Positions 26,962 through 35,955 of a stretch of DNA of 64,000 nucleotides are shown here, piece by piece; within the stretch, counting starts at the first letter, position 1; the number at the start of each line of letters is the position of its first letter. The position numbers were made by a program, and so were the translations under genes. Below the pieces are notes generated by a model. It had not been told where the DNA came from. It made no database searches and was given only the letters and a program-made list of their open reading frames with translations. Source of the DNA: an uncultured Prevotellaceae bacterium (lineage in GTDB: Bacteria > Bacteroidota > Bacteroidia > Bacteroidales > Bacteroidaceae); contig CACZGH010000007.1 of assembly GCA_902780635.1 (NCBI GenBank), positions 124,001 through 188,000 on the forward strand, written 5' to 3'.

Positions 26962-28074
26962 CTATCTGAGCCTTTCATTGTGCTTAAACACATATCGTAG
27001 CACCCGCTCCGTCATGTCGCCAAAAACTGGGCCATTGGCCACCTGATGCACATTCACGCCACCTAAGGTGAGATTGGCTTCCACCAGCACAGGGGTGCCA
27101 TCGGGCTCCACGCTATAGTCCCACGACACCAGACGGGTGGCAGTGGCGAGACGAGGTGCCAGCATCTTTACCTGCTTACATATCATGTCAAACGAAGGCA
27201 CCTTGACACCGGCAAACTCGCTACCCTGCGGATGGCGGTCGTAGACATCGCGGTGCTTATCGTAGGCCTTGTCCTTTAGCACACCATCGGCGGTGATACC
27301 ACAAAAGAGACCACCAGCACTGGCATTGTCAAAACGTGAACCTCCCGCACCCATCCTGAGCACTGCCGAGAGGATATGTACCTGACCCTCAAAGATAAAG
27401 CTCAGCACACGGATGGTGTTGATGCTATGAGGATAGATGCCGCTGATGACAGGATGCTGCCTCAGAATTTCCTGCACCACATAATACATCCTGCTGTTGA
27501 GGATCTCACGCAAAGCGTCCTCACCTTGTTCACGGTTCCAGAACTTAATCATTGCCCCACCCCAGCATTGTCTCGACGGCTTCACAATCACTTCACCTGC
27601 CTCTTTGCACAATTCTATAGCCCGACGACCATCAATCAACTGATAGTCGGGTCCGGTAACGACTGTGCCACAACGGCGAATGAGGGTACGTGGATGATGT
27701 ATTTCGGGAAACAACAACTCATAAAACTCCTTGTTGTCAAGTGCCCAACACTGTTTGCGGTCGGTGAAAAAGGCATCGATATAAGTATAGTAAAAGTCAT
27801 TGGGCATAAAATACTTAGTGAGAGCTGGGTCTGAGGCTGTGGCGTTGTATACCTCATACCACTCAGCGCAGTATAGACCTTTGGTCTTCTTGCCTGAAAC
27901 AGAAAGCCACAGGCGGTCAATCTCCTCCCGCTGTTCACGGGTGAGAGGTTTGCGATGCTTGATTTCTTTCAAGGCGTCGTTCTCTGCCTTGACCTCACGG
28001 TCGTTGGTCAACGTTTCATACTTCTTCTCTAACAAGTCATATATCTTGTTGTCTATACGCTTCTTAAGATTCAT
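26962..28074 (-). CDS. Sugar-transfer-associated ATP-grasp protein
   Basis: This 370-residue protein resembles the ATP-grasp family found beside sugar-transfer and exopolysaccharide genes. A charged N-terminal region (1-60) precedes the ATP-grasp fold: EVIVKPSRQCWGGAMIKFW (ATP-binding Lys), YYVVQEILRQHP, INTIRVLSF and the metal-binding segment SWDYSVEPDGTPVLVEANL. ATP-grasp enzymes make amide or similar bonds through an acyl-phosphate; the substrates here are unknown. It converges with the ArnT-like gene and has its own promoter and a repeat-containing leader of about 90 nt. Confidence 0.85.
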   Translation of the reverse strand: MNLKKRIDNKIYDLLEKKYETLTNDREVKAENDALKEIKHRKPLTREQREEIDRLWLSVSGKKTKGLYCAEWYEVYNATASDPALTKYFMPNDFYYTYIDAFFTDRKQCWALDNKEFYELLFPEIHHPRTLIRRCGTVVTGPDYQLIDGRRAIELCKEAGEVIVKPSRQCWGGAMIKFWNREQGEDALREILNSRMYYVVQEILRQHPVISGIYPHSINTIRVLSFIFEGQVHILSAVLRMGAGGSRFDNASAGGLFCGITADGVLKDKAYDKHRDVYDRHPQGSEFAGVKVPSFDMICKQVKMLAPRLATATRLVSWDYSVEPDGTPVLVEANLTLGGVNVHQVANGPVFGDMTERVLRYVFKHNERLR

Positions 28075-28095
28075 AAGCCGGTATTTTCGGAGTTA

Positions 28096-28163
28096 GCGAA
28101 TCGCTGTTCGGAGTGCGCAACGAATCGCGAAAAGCGAATCGCCAATCGCAATTCGTGAACAGC
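28096..28163 (-). repeat. Repeat-rich structured leader of ATP-grasp gene
   Basis: Three copies of RCGAATCGC (28096-28104, 28120-28128, 28134-28142) lie inside an inverted repeat GCTGTTC (28103-28109) / GAACAGC (28157-28163). The whole stretch falls in the untranslated leader. Confidence 0.5.
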
Positions 28164-28170
28164 ACCTTTG

Positions 28171-28178
28171 CAAAAGTA
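28171..28178 (-). promoter_or_regulatory. -7 box of ATP-grasp gene promoter
   Basis: On the minus strand this reads TACTTTTG, matching TAnnTTTG, and gives a leader of about 90 nt. In the same gap the plus strand has TAATTTTG (28264-28271), 25 bp before leuS, its likely -7 box. Confidence 0.5.
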
Positions 28179-28296
28179 TAACAAAAAAATGATTTTACAC
28201 ACTTTCAGCCAGAAGAAAATGAAGTTTCTCGCTCTTTCCCTCTCGTATTTCTGAAAATTGATGTAATTTTGTAGCCCAAAAGAAAAATCACAGACA

Positions 28297-31164
28297 ATGG
28301 AATACAACTTTAGGGAAATCGAAAAAAAATGGCAGAAAAAATGGGTTGAACAGAAAACCTATCAAGTGACAGAGGACGAGACCCGTCCCAAATACTATGT
28401 GCTCAATATGTTTCCATACCCCTCTGGGGCTGGACTGCACGTAGGTCACCCTCTCGGATATATCGCATCGGATATCTATGCGCGCTACAAGAGACAAAAG
28501 GGATACAACGTGCTCAACCCCATGGGTTACGACGCCTACGGACTGCCAGCAGAACAATACGCCATACAGACCGGACAGCATCCTGCCATCACCACAGAGG
28601 CCAATATCAAGCGTTATCGGGAGCAACTCGACAAAATCGGGTTCTGTTTCGACTGGGACCGCGAGGTGCGTACCTGCGAACCCGGTTACTACCATTGGAC
28701 ACAGTGGGCTTTCCAAAAAATGTTTGATTCCTTCTATTGCAACAAATGCCAGAAGGCCATGCCCATCCAGCAGTTGGTGGAGCATTTTCAGACAAAAGGC
28801 ACCCTCGGCGACAATGGAGAGGTCATTGACGTGGCATGCACCGAGGTACTCACCTTCACCGCTGACGAATGGAACAGCTGGGATGAGAAACGTCAGCAGG
28901 AAGTGCTGATGAACTACCGCATTGCCTATCTCGGAGAGACCATGGTCAACTGGTGCGCCGGACTGGGCACCGTGCTGGCCAACGACGAGGTGGTGGACGG
29001 CGTCAGCGTACGCGGTGGCTACCCCGTGGTGCAGAAGAAAATGCGCCAGTGGTGCCTCCGGGTCTCGGCCTACGCACAGCGACTGCTCGACGGACTTGAC
29101 ACCATCCAGTGGACGGACTCCCTCAAGGAGACCCAGCGCAACTGGATAGGACGCTCAGAGGGTGCTGAGATGCGATTCCAGGTCAAAGACAGTGATGTCG
29201 AGTTCACCATCTTCACCACACGCGCCGATACCATCTTCGGTGTCACCTTCATGGTGCTCGCACCGGAGAGTGAACTGGTGCAGCAACTCACCACACCAGA
29301 GCAGAAGGCAGCCGTCGACGAATACCTCGCATACGTCAAAAAGCGCACTGAGCGTGAACGCCAAATGGATCACCGCGTCACAGGCGTCTTCTCCGGCTCC
29401 TACGCCATCAACCCGCTCACCAAAGAGGCGATCCCTGTATGGATTGCAGAATATGTGCTCGCAGGCTATGGCACCGGTGCCATCATGGCCGTTCCGGCAC
29501 ACGACAGCCGCGACTACGCCTTCGCGCGCCATTTCAACCTCCCCATCATACCACTCATCGAAGGAGCCGACGTCTCGGAGGAGAGTTTCGACGCCAAAGA
29601 GGGTATCGTGATGAACAGCTCCAACGGTGAATTCTCTCTCAACGGACTCACCGTCAAAGAGGCCATACAGAAGACCAAAGAGTATATCGCTGAGCAACAC
29701 CTGGGCCGTGTCAAGGTCAACTACCGCCTGCGCGACGCCATCTTCTCCCGCCAGCGTTACTGGGGTGAGCCGTTCCCCGTCTACTACAAAGATGACATGC
29801 CTTATATGATCCCTGAGGAGTGTCTGCCTCTCCAACTGCCAGAGGTGAGCCAATACAAACCGACAGAGGACGGACGTCCACCCCTCGGACACGCCACCTG
29901 CTGGGCATGGGACATCCGCACCAACACCATCGTCGACAAGTCGCTCATCGACCAGGTCAACGTCTTCCCACTTGAGTTGAACACCATGCCGGGATTTGCC
30001 GGATCCAGTGCCTACTATCTGCGATATATGGATCCACACAATGACCAGGCACTCGTCGACCCCAAGATCGACCAGTACTGGCAGAATGTCGACCTCTATG
30101 TAGGTGGCACCGAGCACGCCACCGGCCACCTCATCTACAGCCGCTTCTGGAACAAGTTCCTGCATGACTATGGTTATAGCTGCAAGGAAGAGCCATTCCA
30201 GAAACTCATCAACCAAGGCATGATACAAGGACGAAGCAATTTCGTCTATCGTGACAATGTGGCCAGCAAAGAAAAGGGACATCCCGTCTTCGTCAGCTTT
30301 GGACTGAAAGCCAACTATGAGGACGTTACACCGATACATGTCGATGTCAATATCGTATCCAACGACATCCTCGACATCGAGGCATTCAAGGCCTGGAGAC
30401 CAGAATACAACGATGCAGAGTTTGTGCTCGAAGACGGCAAGTACATCTGCGGATGGGCCATCGAGAAAATGTCGAAGTCGATGTTCAATGTCGTCAACCC
30501 CGACATGATCGTCGAGAAATATGGTGCCGACACGTTGCGCCTTTACGAGATGTTCCTCGGCCCCGTGGAGCAGAGCAAACCCTGGGACACCAACGGCATC
30601 GACGGCTGCCACCGCTTCCTCAAAAAATTCTGGGCCCTCTTCTTCGGTACCGGCAAGAGCAATAGCGACTCGCTGCTGCCACTCGATGGTGAGGCTACGC
30701 CTGACATGCTCAAGAGCGTGCATAAACTCATCAAGAAAGTGTCGCAAGACATCGAGTCCTTCTCTTACAACACGTCTATCTCGGCTTTCATGATTTGCGT
30801 CAACGAACTCTCGCAGATGAAGTGCCACAACCGCGAGCTGCTCAAGACACTGGTGACGCTCATCGCACCGTTCGCACCACACATCGCAGAGCAACTCTGG
30901 GAAGCGCTGGGAGAGCAAGGCTCTGTATGCGACGCTCCCTGGCCTGACTACGACGAGCAATATCTCGTTGAAAGCCTGATGCAACTCACCGTCTCCTTCA
31001 ATGGTAAAGCACGGTATCAGATACAGTTCCCTGCCGATGCCGACAATGCTACCATCGAACAGGCTGTGCTCGCCGACGAACGGTCGGCCAAATACATAGC
31101 CGACAAGAAGGTGATGAAAGTCATTATTGTACCCAAACGCATTATTAATGTCGTCATCAAGTAA
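28297..31164 (+). CDS. leuS: Leucyl-tRNA synthetase
   Basis: This class I synthetase charges tRNA-Leu. It is a 955-residue, full-length enzyme. The HIGH-type motif is [10 protein letters not shown] (about 45-54), and a connective editing domain contains the editing-site motif [18 protein letters not shown] and later [24 protein letters not shown] appears as EKMSKSMFN (about residue 724), with anticodon-binding and C-terminal domains after that. It heads an operon with yitT-like (1-bp overlap), rdgB (4-bp overlap) and porZ (10-bp gap). Confidence 0.98.
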   Translation: MEYNFREIEKKWQKKWVEQKTYQVTEDETRPKYYVLNMFPYPSGAGLHVGHPLGYIASDIYARYKRQKGYNVLNPMGYDAYGLPAEQYAIQTGQHPAITTEANIKRYREQLDKIGFCFDWDREVRTCEPGYYHWTQWAFQKMFDSFYCNKCQKAMPIQQLVEHFQTKGTLGDNGEVIDVACTEVLTFTADEWNSWDEKRQQEVLMNYRIAYLGETMVNWCAGLGTVLANDEVVDGVSVRGGYPVVQKKMRQWCLRVSAYAQRLLDGLDTIQWTDSLKETQRNWIGRSEGAEMRFQVKDSDVEFTIFTTRADTIFGVTFMVLAPESELVQQLTTPEQKAAVDEYLAYVKKRTERERQMDHRVTGVFSGSYAINPLTKEAIPVWIAEYVLAGYGTGAIMAVPAHDSRDYAFARHFNLPIIPLIEGADVSEESFDAKEGIVMNSSNGEFSLNGLTVKEAIQKTKEYIAEQHLGRVKVNYRLRDAIFSRQRYWGEPFPVYYKDDMPYMIPEECLPLQLPEVSQYKPTEDGRPPLGHATCWAWDIRTNTIVDKSLIDQVNVFPLELNTMPGFAGSSAYYLRYMDPHNDQALVDPKIDQYWQNVDLYVGGTEHATGHLIYSRFWNKFLHDYGYSCKEEPFQKLINQGMIQGRSNFVYRDNVASKEKGHPVFVSFGLKANYEDVTPIHVDVNIVSNDILDIEAFKAWRPEYNDAEFVLEDGKYICGWAIEKMSKSMFNVVNPDMIVEKYGADTLRLYEMFLGPVEQSKPWDTNGIDGCHRFLKKFWALFFGTGKSNSDSLLPLDGEATPDMLKSVHKLIKKVSQDIESFSYNTSISAFMICVNELSQMKCHNRELLKTLVTLIAPFAPHIAEQLWEALGEQGSVCDAPWPDYDEQYLVESLMQLTVSFNGKARYQIQFPADADNATIEQAVLADERSAKYIADKKVMKVIIVPKRIINVVIK

Positions 31165-32117
31165 TGGCAGAACAGATTAGAAAGCATGTATACAACGAAG
31201 CCAAGGATTATTTCTATATAACCCTTGGCCTTTTAATCTTAACCATCGGCTGGACCTTCTTCCTCCTGCCTTACGAGATCGTCACAGGAGGTGTCACAGG
31301 TATCTCGGCCATCATCTTCTATGCCACCAACGGAGCCGGACATGGTATTCCTATCATGTACTCCTACTTTGTCATCAATGCCGTCCTCCTCATCCTGGCA
31401 CTGAAGATACTGGGATGGAGATTCCTCATGAAGACCATCTACGCCATCTCCATGCTCTCACTCATGCTTGGTGTGGCACAAGATATCATCACCAACGACG
31501 ATGGTTCCATGATACGGCTCCTCGGCGACCAGGACTTCATGTCGCTCATCATCGGATGCTGTTTCACGGGCACAGCGCTCGCCGTCGTCTTCCTGCACAA
31601 CGGCAGCACAGGTGGCACCGACATCGTGGCGGCTGTGGTCAACAAATACCGCAACATGTCGCTCGGCACCGTCCTCATCATTGTCGATCTCTTCATCATC
31701 GGCAGCAGTTTCCCCATCTTTATCCTCGCACGCGACTTCACCGTCATGCAGGCCACCTACAAAATCGTGTTTGGACTCTGCACCATGGTCATCGAAAACT
31801 TTGTGCTCGACTATGTGATGAACTCACGGCGGGAGTCGGTGCAATTTTTCATCTTCTCACAAAAATACCAAGAGATAGCCAATGCCATTGGCACTGAGAT
31901 GCAACATGGTGTGACCATTCTCGACGGACATGGATGGTACACCGGACAGGACGTGAAAGTGCTCTGCATCCTCGCCCGTAAGCGTGAGAGTGTCAGCATG
32001 TTCCGCCTTATCAAATCAATCGACCCCAATGCTTTCGTCAGCCAGAGCAGCGTCATCGGCGTCTATGGCGAAGGCTTCGACGAAATGAAAGTGAAAATCA
32101 AAAACAACAAAAAATGA
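31164..32117 (+). CDS. YitT family (DUF161/DUF2179) membrane protein
   Basis: This 317-residue inner-membrane protein has five to six N-terminal transmembrane helices (about 17-215), including the family motif [21 protein letters not shown] cytosolic DUF2179 domain follows (about 225-305, [21 protein letters not shown]). The function of YitT proteins is not established. Its start codon overlaps the leuS stop by one base and its end overlaps rdgB by four bases, so expression is probably coupled. No anomalies were seen. Confidence 0.92.
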   Translation: MAEQIRKHVYNEAKDYFYITLGLLILTIGWTFFLLPYEIVTGGVTGISAIIFYATNGAGHGIPIMYSYFVINAVLLILALKILGWRFLMKTIYAISMLSLMLGVAQDIITNDDGSMIRLLGDQDFMSLIIGCCFTGTALAVVFLHNGSTGGTDIVAAVVNKYRNMSLGTVLIIVDLFIIGSSFPIFILARDFTVMQATYKIVFGLCTMVIENFVLDYVMNSRRESVQFFIFSQKYQEIANAIGTEMQHGVTILDGHGWYTGQDVKVLCILARKRESVSMFRLIKSIDPNAFVSQSSVIGVYGEGFDEMKVKIKNNKK

Positions 32118-32743
32118 GAATCGTTTTCGCCACCAACAACCAACACAAGCTCTCCGAAATACGACAGATACTCGGAGAACAAATAGAAATCCTCTCACTC
32201 AACGACATCGGTTGCCATGACGACATACCCGAAACGGCACCTACCCTCGAAGGCAACGCCTGGCAGAAAGCTCAGTATATCTACGACCACTACCACCTCA
32301 GTTGCTTTGCCGACGACACAGGACTCGAAGTAGATGCCTTGAACGGCGCACCTGGGGTCTTCTCGGCACGCTATGCCGGTGGCGAAGGACACGACAGTGA
32401 GGCCAATATGAAAAAATTACTCCAAGAATTAGGAGAAAATAACAATCGGAAGGCACGATTTCGCACCGTCATTGCGTTATTATTGAAAATGGACGACAAC
32501 GACGACAGCACTGCTGCCACACCCTCTCTCATCCGTCAGCAGTTTGAGGGCATAGCGCCAGGCACCATCATCCGTGAGCGACGTGGCACAGCAGGCTTCG
32601 GCTATGACCCCATCTTCCAGCCCGACGACTACGACCAGACCTTCGCCCAACTGGGTCTCGACATCAAAAACCAAATCTCTCATCGCGCCAAAGCCACCCA
32701 AAAACTGGCAGAATACCTCAAGGAGATGAAAGATGAAAAATAA
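32114..32743 (+). CDS. rdgB: XTP/dITP diphosphatase (non-canonical purine NTP pyrophosphatase)
   Basis: This house-cleaning enzyme hydrolyses ITP, dITP and XTP to monophosphates, keeping deaminated purines out of nucleic acids. The 209-residue HAM1/RdgB protein shows the substrate loop [11 protein letters not shown] (5-15), [22 protein letters not shown] with catalytic Asp, [13 protein letters not shown] and the closing SHRAKA motif. A region around residues 130-150 ([13 protein letters not shown]) is longer and more acidic than usual. The C-terminal KEMKDEK lies in the A/G-rich low-complexity tract that also contains the porZ start. Confidence 0.95.
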   Translation: MRIVFATNNQHKLSEIRQILGEQIEILSLNDIGCHDDIPETAPTLEGNAWQKAQYIYDHYHLSCFADDTGLEVDALNGAPGVFSARYAGGEGHDSEANMKKLLQELGENNNRKARFRTVIALLLKMDDNDDSTAATPSLIRQQFEGIAPGTIIRERRGTAGFGYDPIFQPDDYDQTFAQLGLDIKNQISHRAKATQKLAEYLKEMKDEK

Positions 32744-32753
32744 AAAATGAAAA

Positions 32754-35036
32754 ATGAAAGCCCTTTTATCCACTTTACTGCTCTTCCTTGCCCTCCTCAC
32801 GGCGCAGGGTGCGGCCATTGGCACCTGGAACACGTTTCTCGCCTACAGTGACATCACGGAGATCGAACCTGCGGGCAAAATGGTATATGTCCTCAGCAGC
32901 AAAGGGCTTTTTTCATACAACACCAAAGACCAGAGCGTAGACACCTACGATAAAAACAACGTTCTCAACGATGTCAGCATCGAGCACATCGCTTACTGCA
33001 AAGCGGCTCACCGTCTTGTCATCGTCTACGAAAACCAGAATATCGACTTGCTCGATGACCAAGGCAACGTGGTCAATATCTCCGACTACTACAACAAGTC
33101 GATGACCGCCGAGAAAACCGTCTATGAAGTGAAAATCATCGGCACCGACGCTTATCTCTCCACGGGATTCGGCATCCTTCGGGTCAATGTGGCCGATGCG
33201 GAGATCAGCGCCACCTACAACCTGGGCAAGAAAGTCTCCTCTGCCATCGTCTACAACAATGAGGTATATGCCGCCACTAACGACGGCATTCTCAAGGCCA
33301 GCACCACCACCAACCTGCTCGACAAAAGCAACTGGACACAAGAGTCCGCACTCGTCATCGACCACCTCTACAACCTCGACGGACAGCTTATGGCCATCAA
33401 CAATGGCGCCATCTACCTCAAAGAACGTGACAACTGGACGAAACTCTACGACAGGCACTATCATTTCTGTAATCTCACCGGAGGGAAACTCATCGTGGGG
33501 CAACACCGCCATATCTGGGTGCTCGACTCACCACGAAGCCTCAAAGTCATCCCTCACAACGACTACGACGCCAAGGCTTTCGCCTACGACGCCACCAACG
33601 ACTGCTACTGGAGCCACGAATCCGACCACCAACTCTATTCACTCCTGCTTGACGGCACCACCATTGTGCCTCAACTCACCGACATACAGCCCGACGGGCC
33701 CAAATACAACTATTTTGGGTTCATGCGCTACGCCAACAACCAGCTCTACAGCTGCGGCGGAGGATGGGACTCTTTCTCCGAATTACTCCGCGAGGGCACC
33801 ACTCAAATCTACAAAGACCAGACATGGACCGTTTGTCAGGACGATATCAAACAAGAGGTGAACAACAGTTTTGTCGACATGCTCTGTGTAGACGCCGATC
33901 CTTCCAGCCCTCAACATGTGATGGTGGGCGGGCGCACTGGACTCTACGAATATCTCGATGGGAAATTCATTAAATACTACAGTCCACAGAACAGCCCACT
34001 GGAGTATGCGCTCGACAATGAGCTACTCGACTATATCCTTATCACGGGCGTGACCTTCGACAAACAGGGCAACCTGTGGTGCCTCAACAGTCAGGCCAGG
34101 ACGGCATCCATCCTCCAATTGGCGCACGACGGCACCTGGACGTCACACCACACACAAGTGCTCATGGACGACAACGGACGCAGTTTGGGCAACATGAAAA
34201 GCCTGATCATTGATAGTCGCGGACTCCTCTGGTTTGTCAACAACCATTGGGCTCTGCCTTCCTTCTACTGCTACGACCCCACCAACAAAGGCATCAATTA
34301 CTATCAGACGTTTATCAATGAAGACGGCACCACGCTCAAGGTGACAGGTGTGAGATGCATCGCTGAAGACAGAGACGGCAATATGTGGGTAGGCACTAAT
34401 GTGGGTCCGCTCATGTTGCCAGCAGCAAGCCTCAGTGAAGGTTCCAACGCTGTGCTCACTCAGGTGAAAGTGCCACGCAACGATGGCACCAACTTCGCCG
34501 ACTATCTGCTCAGTGGTGTCGACATCACTTGCATCGCCATCGACGGCGCGGGACGAAAATGGTTTGGCACCAATGGCAATGGAGCCTATCTCATCAGCGA
34601 GGACAACATGAGTCAGGTGGAGCATTTCCTGCCGTCCAACAGCAATATCCTCTCTGCCAACATTGAGTCCATCGCCATCAACGATGTCACTGGCGAGGTG
34701 TTCTTCGGCACCGACAATGGTCTCTGCTCTTATATGAGCGACGCCACCGCCACCAATGAGTCAATGGACAAAGATAATGTCTACGCTTACCCCAACCCTG
34801 TACGGCCTGACTATACGGGACTCATCACCGTCACAGGCTTATCTTTCGACGCTGACGTCAAAATTGTCACAGCCAGTGGCGCACTGGTCTATGAGGGCAG
34901 AAGCAATGGCGGCTCGTTTACCTGGAACGGTTGCGACCTAGACGGCAAACGTGTGGCCTCAGGAGTCTATATGGTAGAAACTGCCACTTCTGAAGGCAAA
35001 AAAGGCACCGTCTGCAAAATAGCTATCGTTAAATAG
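32754..35036 (+). CDS. porZ: Type IX secretion system protein PorZ-like (two-propeller sortase partner)
   Basis: PorZ is a surface component of the attachment complex that processes T9SS cargo and presents A-LPS to sortase PorU. The 760-residue protein has a signal peptide (cleavage near GAA), then NTFLAYSDITEIEPAGKMVY, the typical PorZ N-terminal propeller. Further two-component-regulator-type propeller blades follow (WVGTNVGPL, KWFGTNGNGAYLI, FFGTDNGLCSY). The end is a T9SS type A sorting domain: AYPNPVRPDYTGL to GVYMVETATS. It is the only T9SS machinery gene seen here, and it indicates that the organism has T9SS. It follows rdgB by 10 bp. Confidence 0.9.
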   Translation: MKALLSTLLLFLALLTAQGAAIGTWNTFLAYSDITEIEPAGKMVYVLSSKGLFSYNTKDQSVDTYDKNNVLNDVSIEHIAYCKAAHRLVIVYENQNIDLLDDQGNVVNISDYYNKSMTAEKTVYEVKIIGTDAYLSTGFGILRVNVADAEISATYNLGKKVSSAIVYNNEVYAATNDGILKASTTTNLLDKSNWTQESALVIDHLYNLDGQLMAINNGAIYLKERDNWTKLYDRHYHFCNLTGGKLIVGQHRHIWVLDSPRSLKVIPHNDYDAKAFAYDATNDCYWSHESDHQLYSLLLDGTTIVPQLTDIQPDGPKYNYFGFMRYANNQLYSCGGGWDSFSELLREGTTQIYKDQTWTVCQDDIKQEVNNSFVDMLCVDADPSSPQHVMVGGRTGLYEYLDGKFIKYYSPQNSPLEYALDNELLDYILITGVTFDKQGNLWCLNSQARTASILQLAHDGTWTSHHTQVLMDDNGRSLGNMKSLIIDSRGLLWFVNNHWALPSFYCYDPTNKGINYYQTFINEDGTTLKVTGVRCIAEDRDGNMWVGTNVGPLMLPAASLSEGSNAVLTQVKVPRNDGTNFADYLLSGVDITCIAIDGAGRKWFGTNGNGAYLISEDNMSQVEHFLPSNSNILSANIESIAINDVTGEVFFGTDNGLCSYMSDATATNESMDKDNVYAYPNPVRPDYTGLITVTGLSFDADVKIVTASGALVYEGRSNGGSFTWNGCDLDGKRVASGVYMVETATSEGKKGTVCKIAIVK

Positions 35037-35160
35037 TGAGAGGTGAGGGGTGAGAGGTAAGAGGTGAGAGATTACCCCTACTATCATAAAGGGACACAGC
35101 GTGCCACTTTAGTAATCTATCTACTAATTGCTAATTACTATCTACTAATTACTATCTACT
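35037..35160. repeat. Short tandem repeats between porZ and hemolysin III
   Basis: GTGAGAGGT-type repeats (35037-35071) are followed by near-exact tandem copies of TACTATCTACTAATTA (about 35107-35165). The hemolysin III stop codon falls in the last copy. Confidence 0.7.
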
Positions 35161-35809
35161 AATTACAAACCACCAACACATCCCACACTGCGATGATATG
35201 GCAGATGGAACCAGCAAGCACAAAAAAATGAAAGACACTGTGCATATAGCGCCGTTTGTTGAGACTGTAAAACACAGCTCCCGTGATATAGCATACACCC
35301 TCTGCGATGAGCCATATCACGGCAGCAGTACTCACATGATGTATTAAAGGTTTAAAAGCCACCAATACACTCAGACCCATCATCACGAAGCAAAGGGTCT
35401 CTAAATTGCTATGCTCTTTCAACCGCACAAAACTCATCACCGTGCCGACGATAGCACACGTCCACACAAAAGTGAAGAGTCCCCATCCCCACCAGCCCAC
35501 CTCACGCAAGGCCACCAAGGTGATGGGCGAATACGAGCCTGCGATATGCCAGTAGATGGCGGCATGGTCCCAATGGCGCATACGCTCTTTCCATTTGCTG
35601 CGCCGTGGAAGGGCATGATACACCGTAGAGGTGATGTACGAACCCATCATTCCCACTAAATACAATATCACGCCGAACCGCGCCCAGCCATACCCCTCAC
35701 CGGCACAAATCACCAGAAAGAGCACACCTACTCCCGCCCCCAGCAAGATGCCGGCGGCATGCGACCAGGTATTCATTCTCTCCTCTTTCTTTGTGTAATG
35801 TATGGACAT
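35159..35809 (-). CDS. Hemolysin III / TrhA family (PAQR-like) membrane protein
   Basis: This 216-residue integral membrane protein has seven predicted hydrophobic segments. Family motifs are EERMNTWSHAAGILLGAG (first helix), STVYHALPRRSKWKERM, DHAAIYWHIAGSYSPITL and the last-helix motif HSVFHFFVLAGSICHIIAV. The conserved His and Asp residues form the PAQR metal site. Bacterial members modulate membrane energetics or lipid homeostasis; the 'hemolysin' name is historical. It lies downstream of rnr on the same strand, 146 bp away, separated by palindromic sequence. Confidence 0.93.
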   Translation of the reverse strand: MSIHYTKKEERMNTWSHAAGILLGAGVGVLFLVICAGEGYGWARFGVILYLVGMMGSYITSTVYHALPRRSKWKERMRHWDHAAIYWHIAGSYSPITLVALREVGWWGWGLFTFVWTCAIVGTVMSFVRLKEHSNLETLCFVMMGLSVLVAFKPLIHHVSTAAVIWLIAEGVCYITGAVFYSLNKRRYMHSVFHFFVLAGSICHIIAVWDVLVVCN

Positions 35810-35843
35810 ATTTATGAGAGCAGTTTTTGAGGGGCTTATTAGG

Positions 35844-35918
35844 GATGTCGTAATGATGTCATGTTGTCATGTCGTAATGCCATTATACGTTATTTCGTTA
35901 TAACGACATTACGACATC
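35844..35918. repeat. GTCGTAATG inverted/direct repeat element
   Basis: GATGTCGTAATG (35844-35855) and ATGTCGTAATG (35869-35879) face the inverted copy CATTACGACATC (35907-35918). It lies just past the rnr stop codon and may terminate that transcript. A related palindrome lies at 54630-54659. Confidence 0.6.
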
Positions 35919-35955
35919 TTTTCATCTTCCATTTTTAATCTTTAATTTTTAATTT

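Noticed and set aside
29155-30984. A 609-codon open frame antisense to leuS
   Set aside because: It mirrors the codon pattern of leuS and has no family motifs, promoter or signal. Similar long antisense frames occur over metY, GH2 and the ABC gene and are artefacts of composition.
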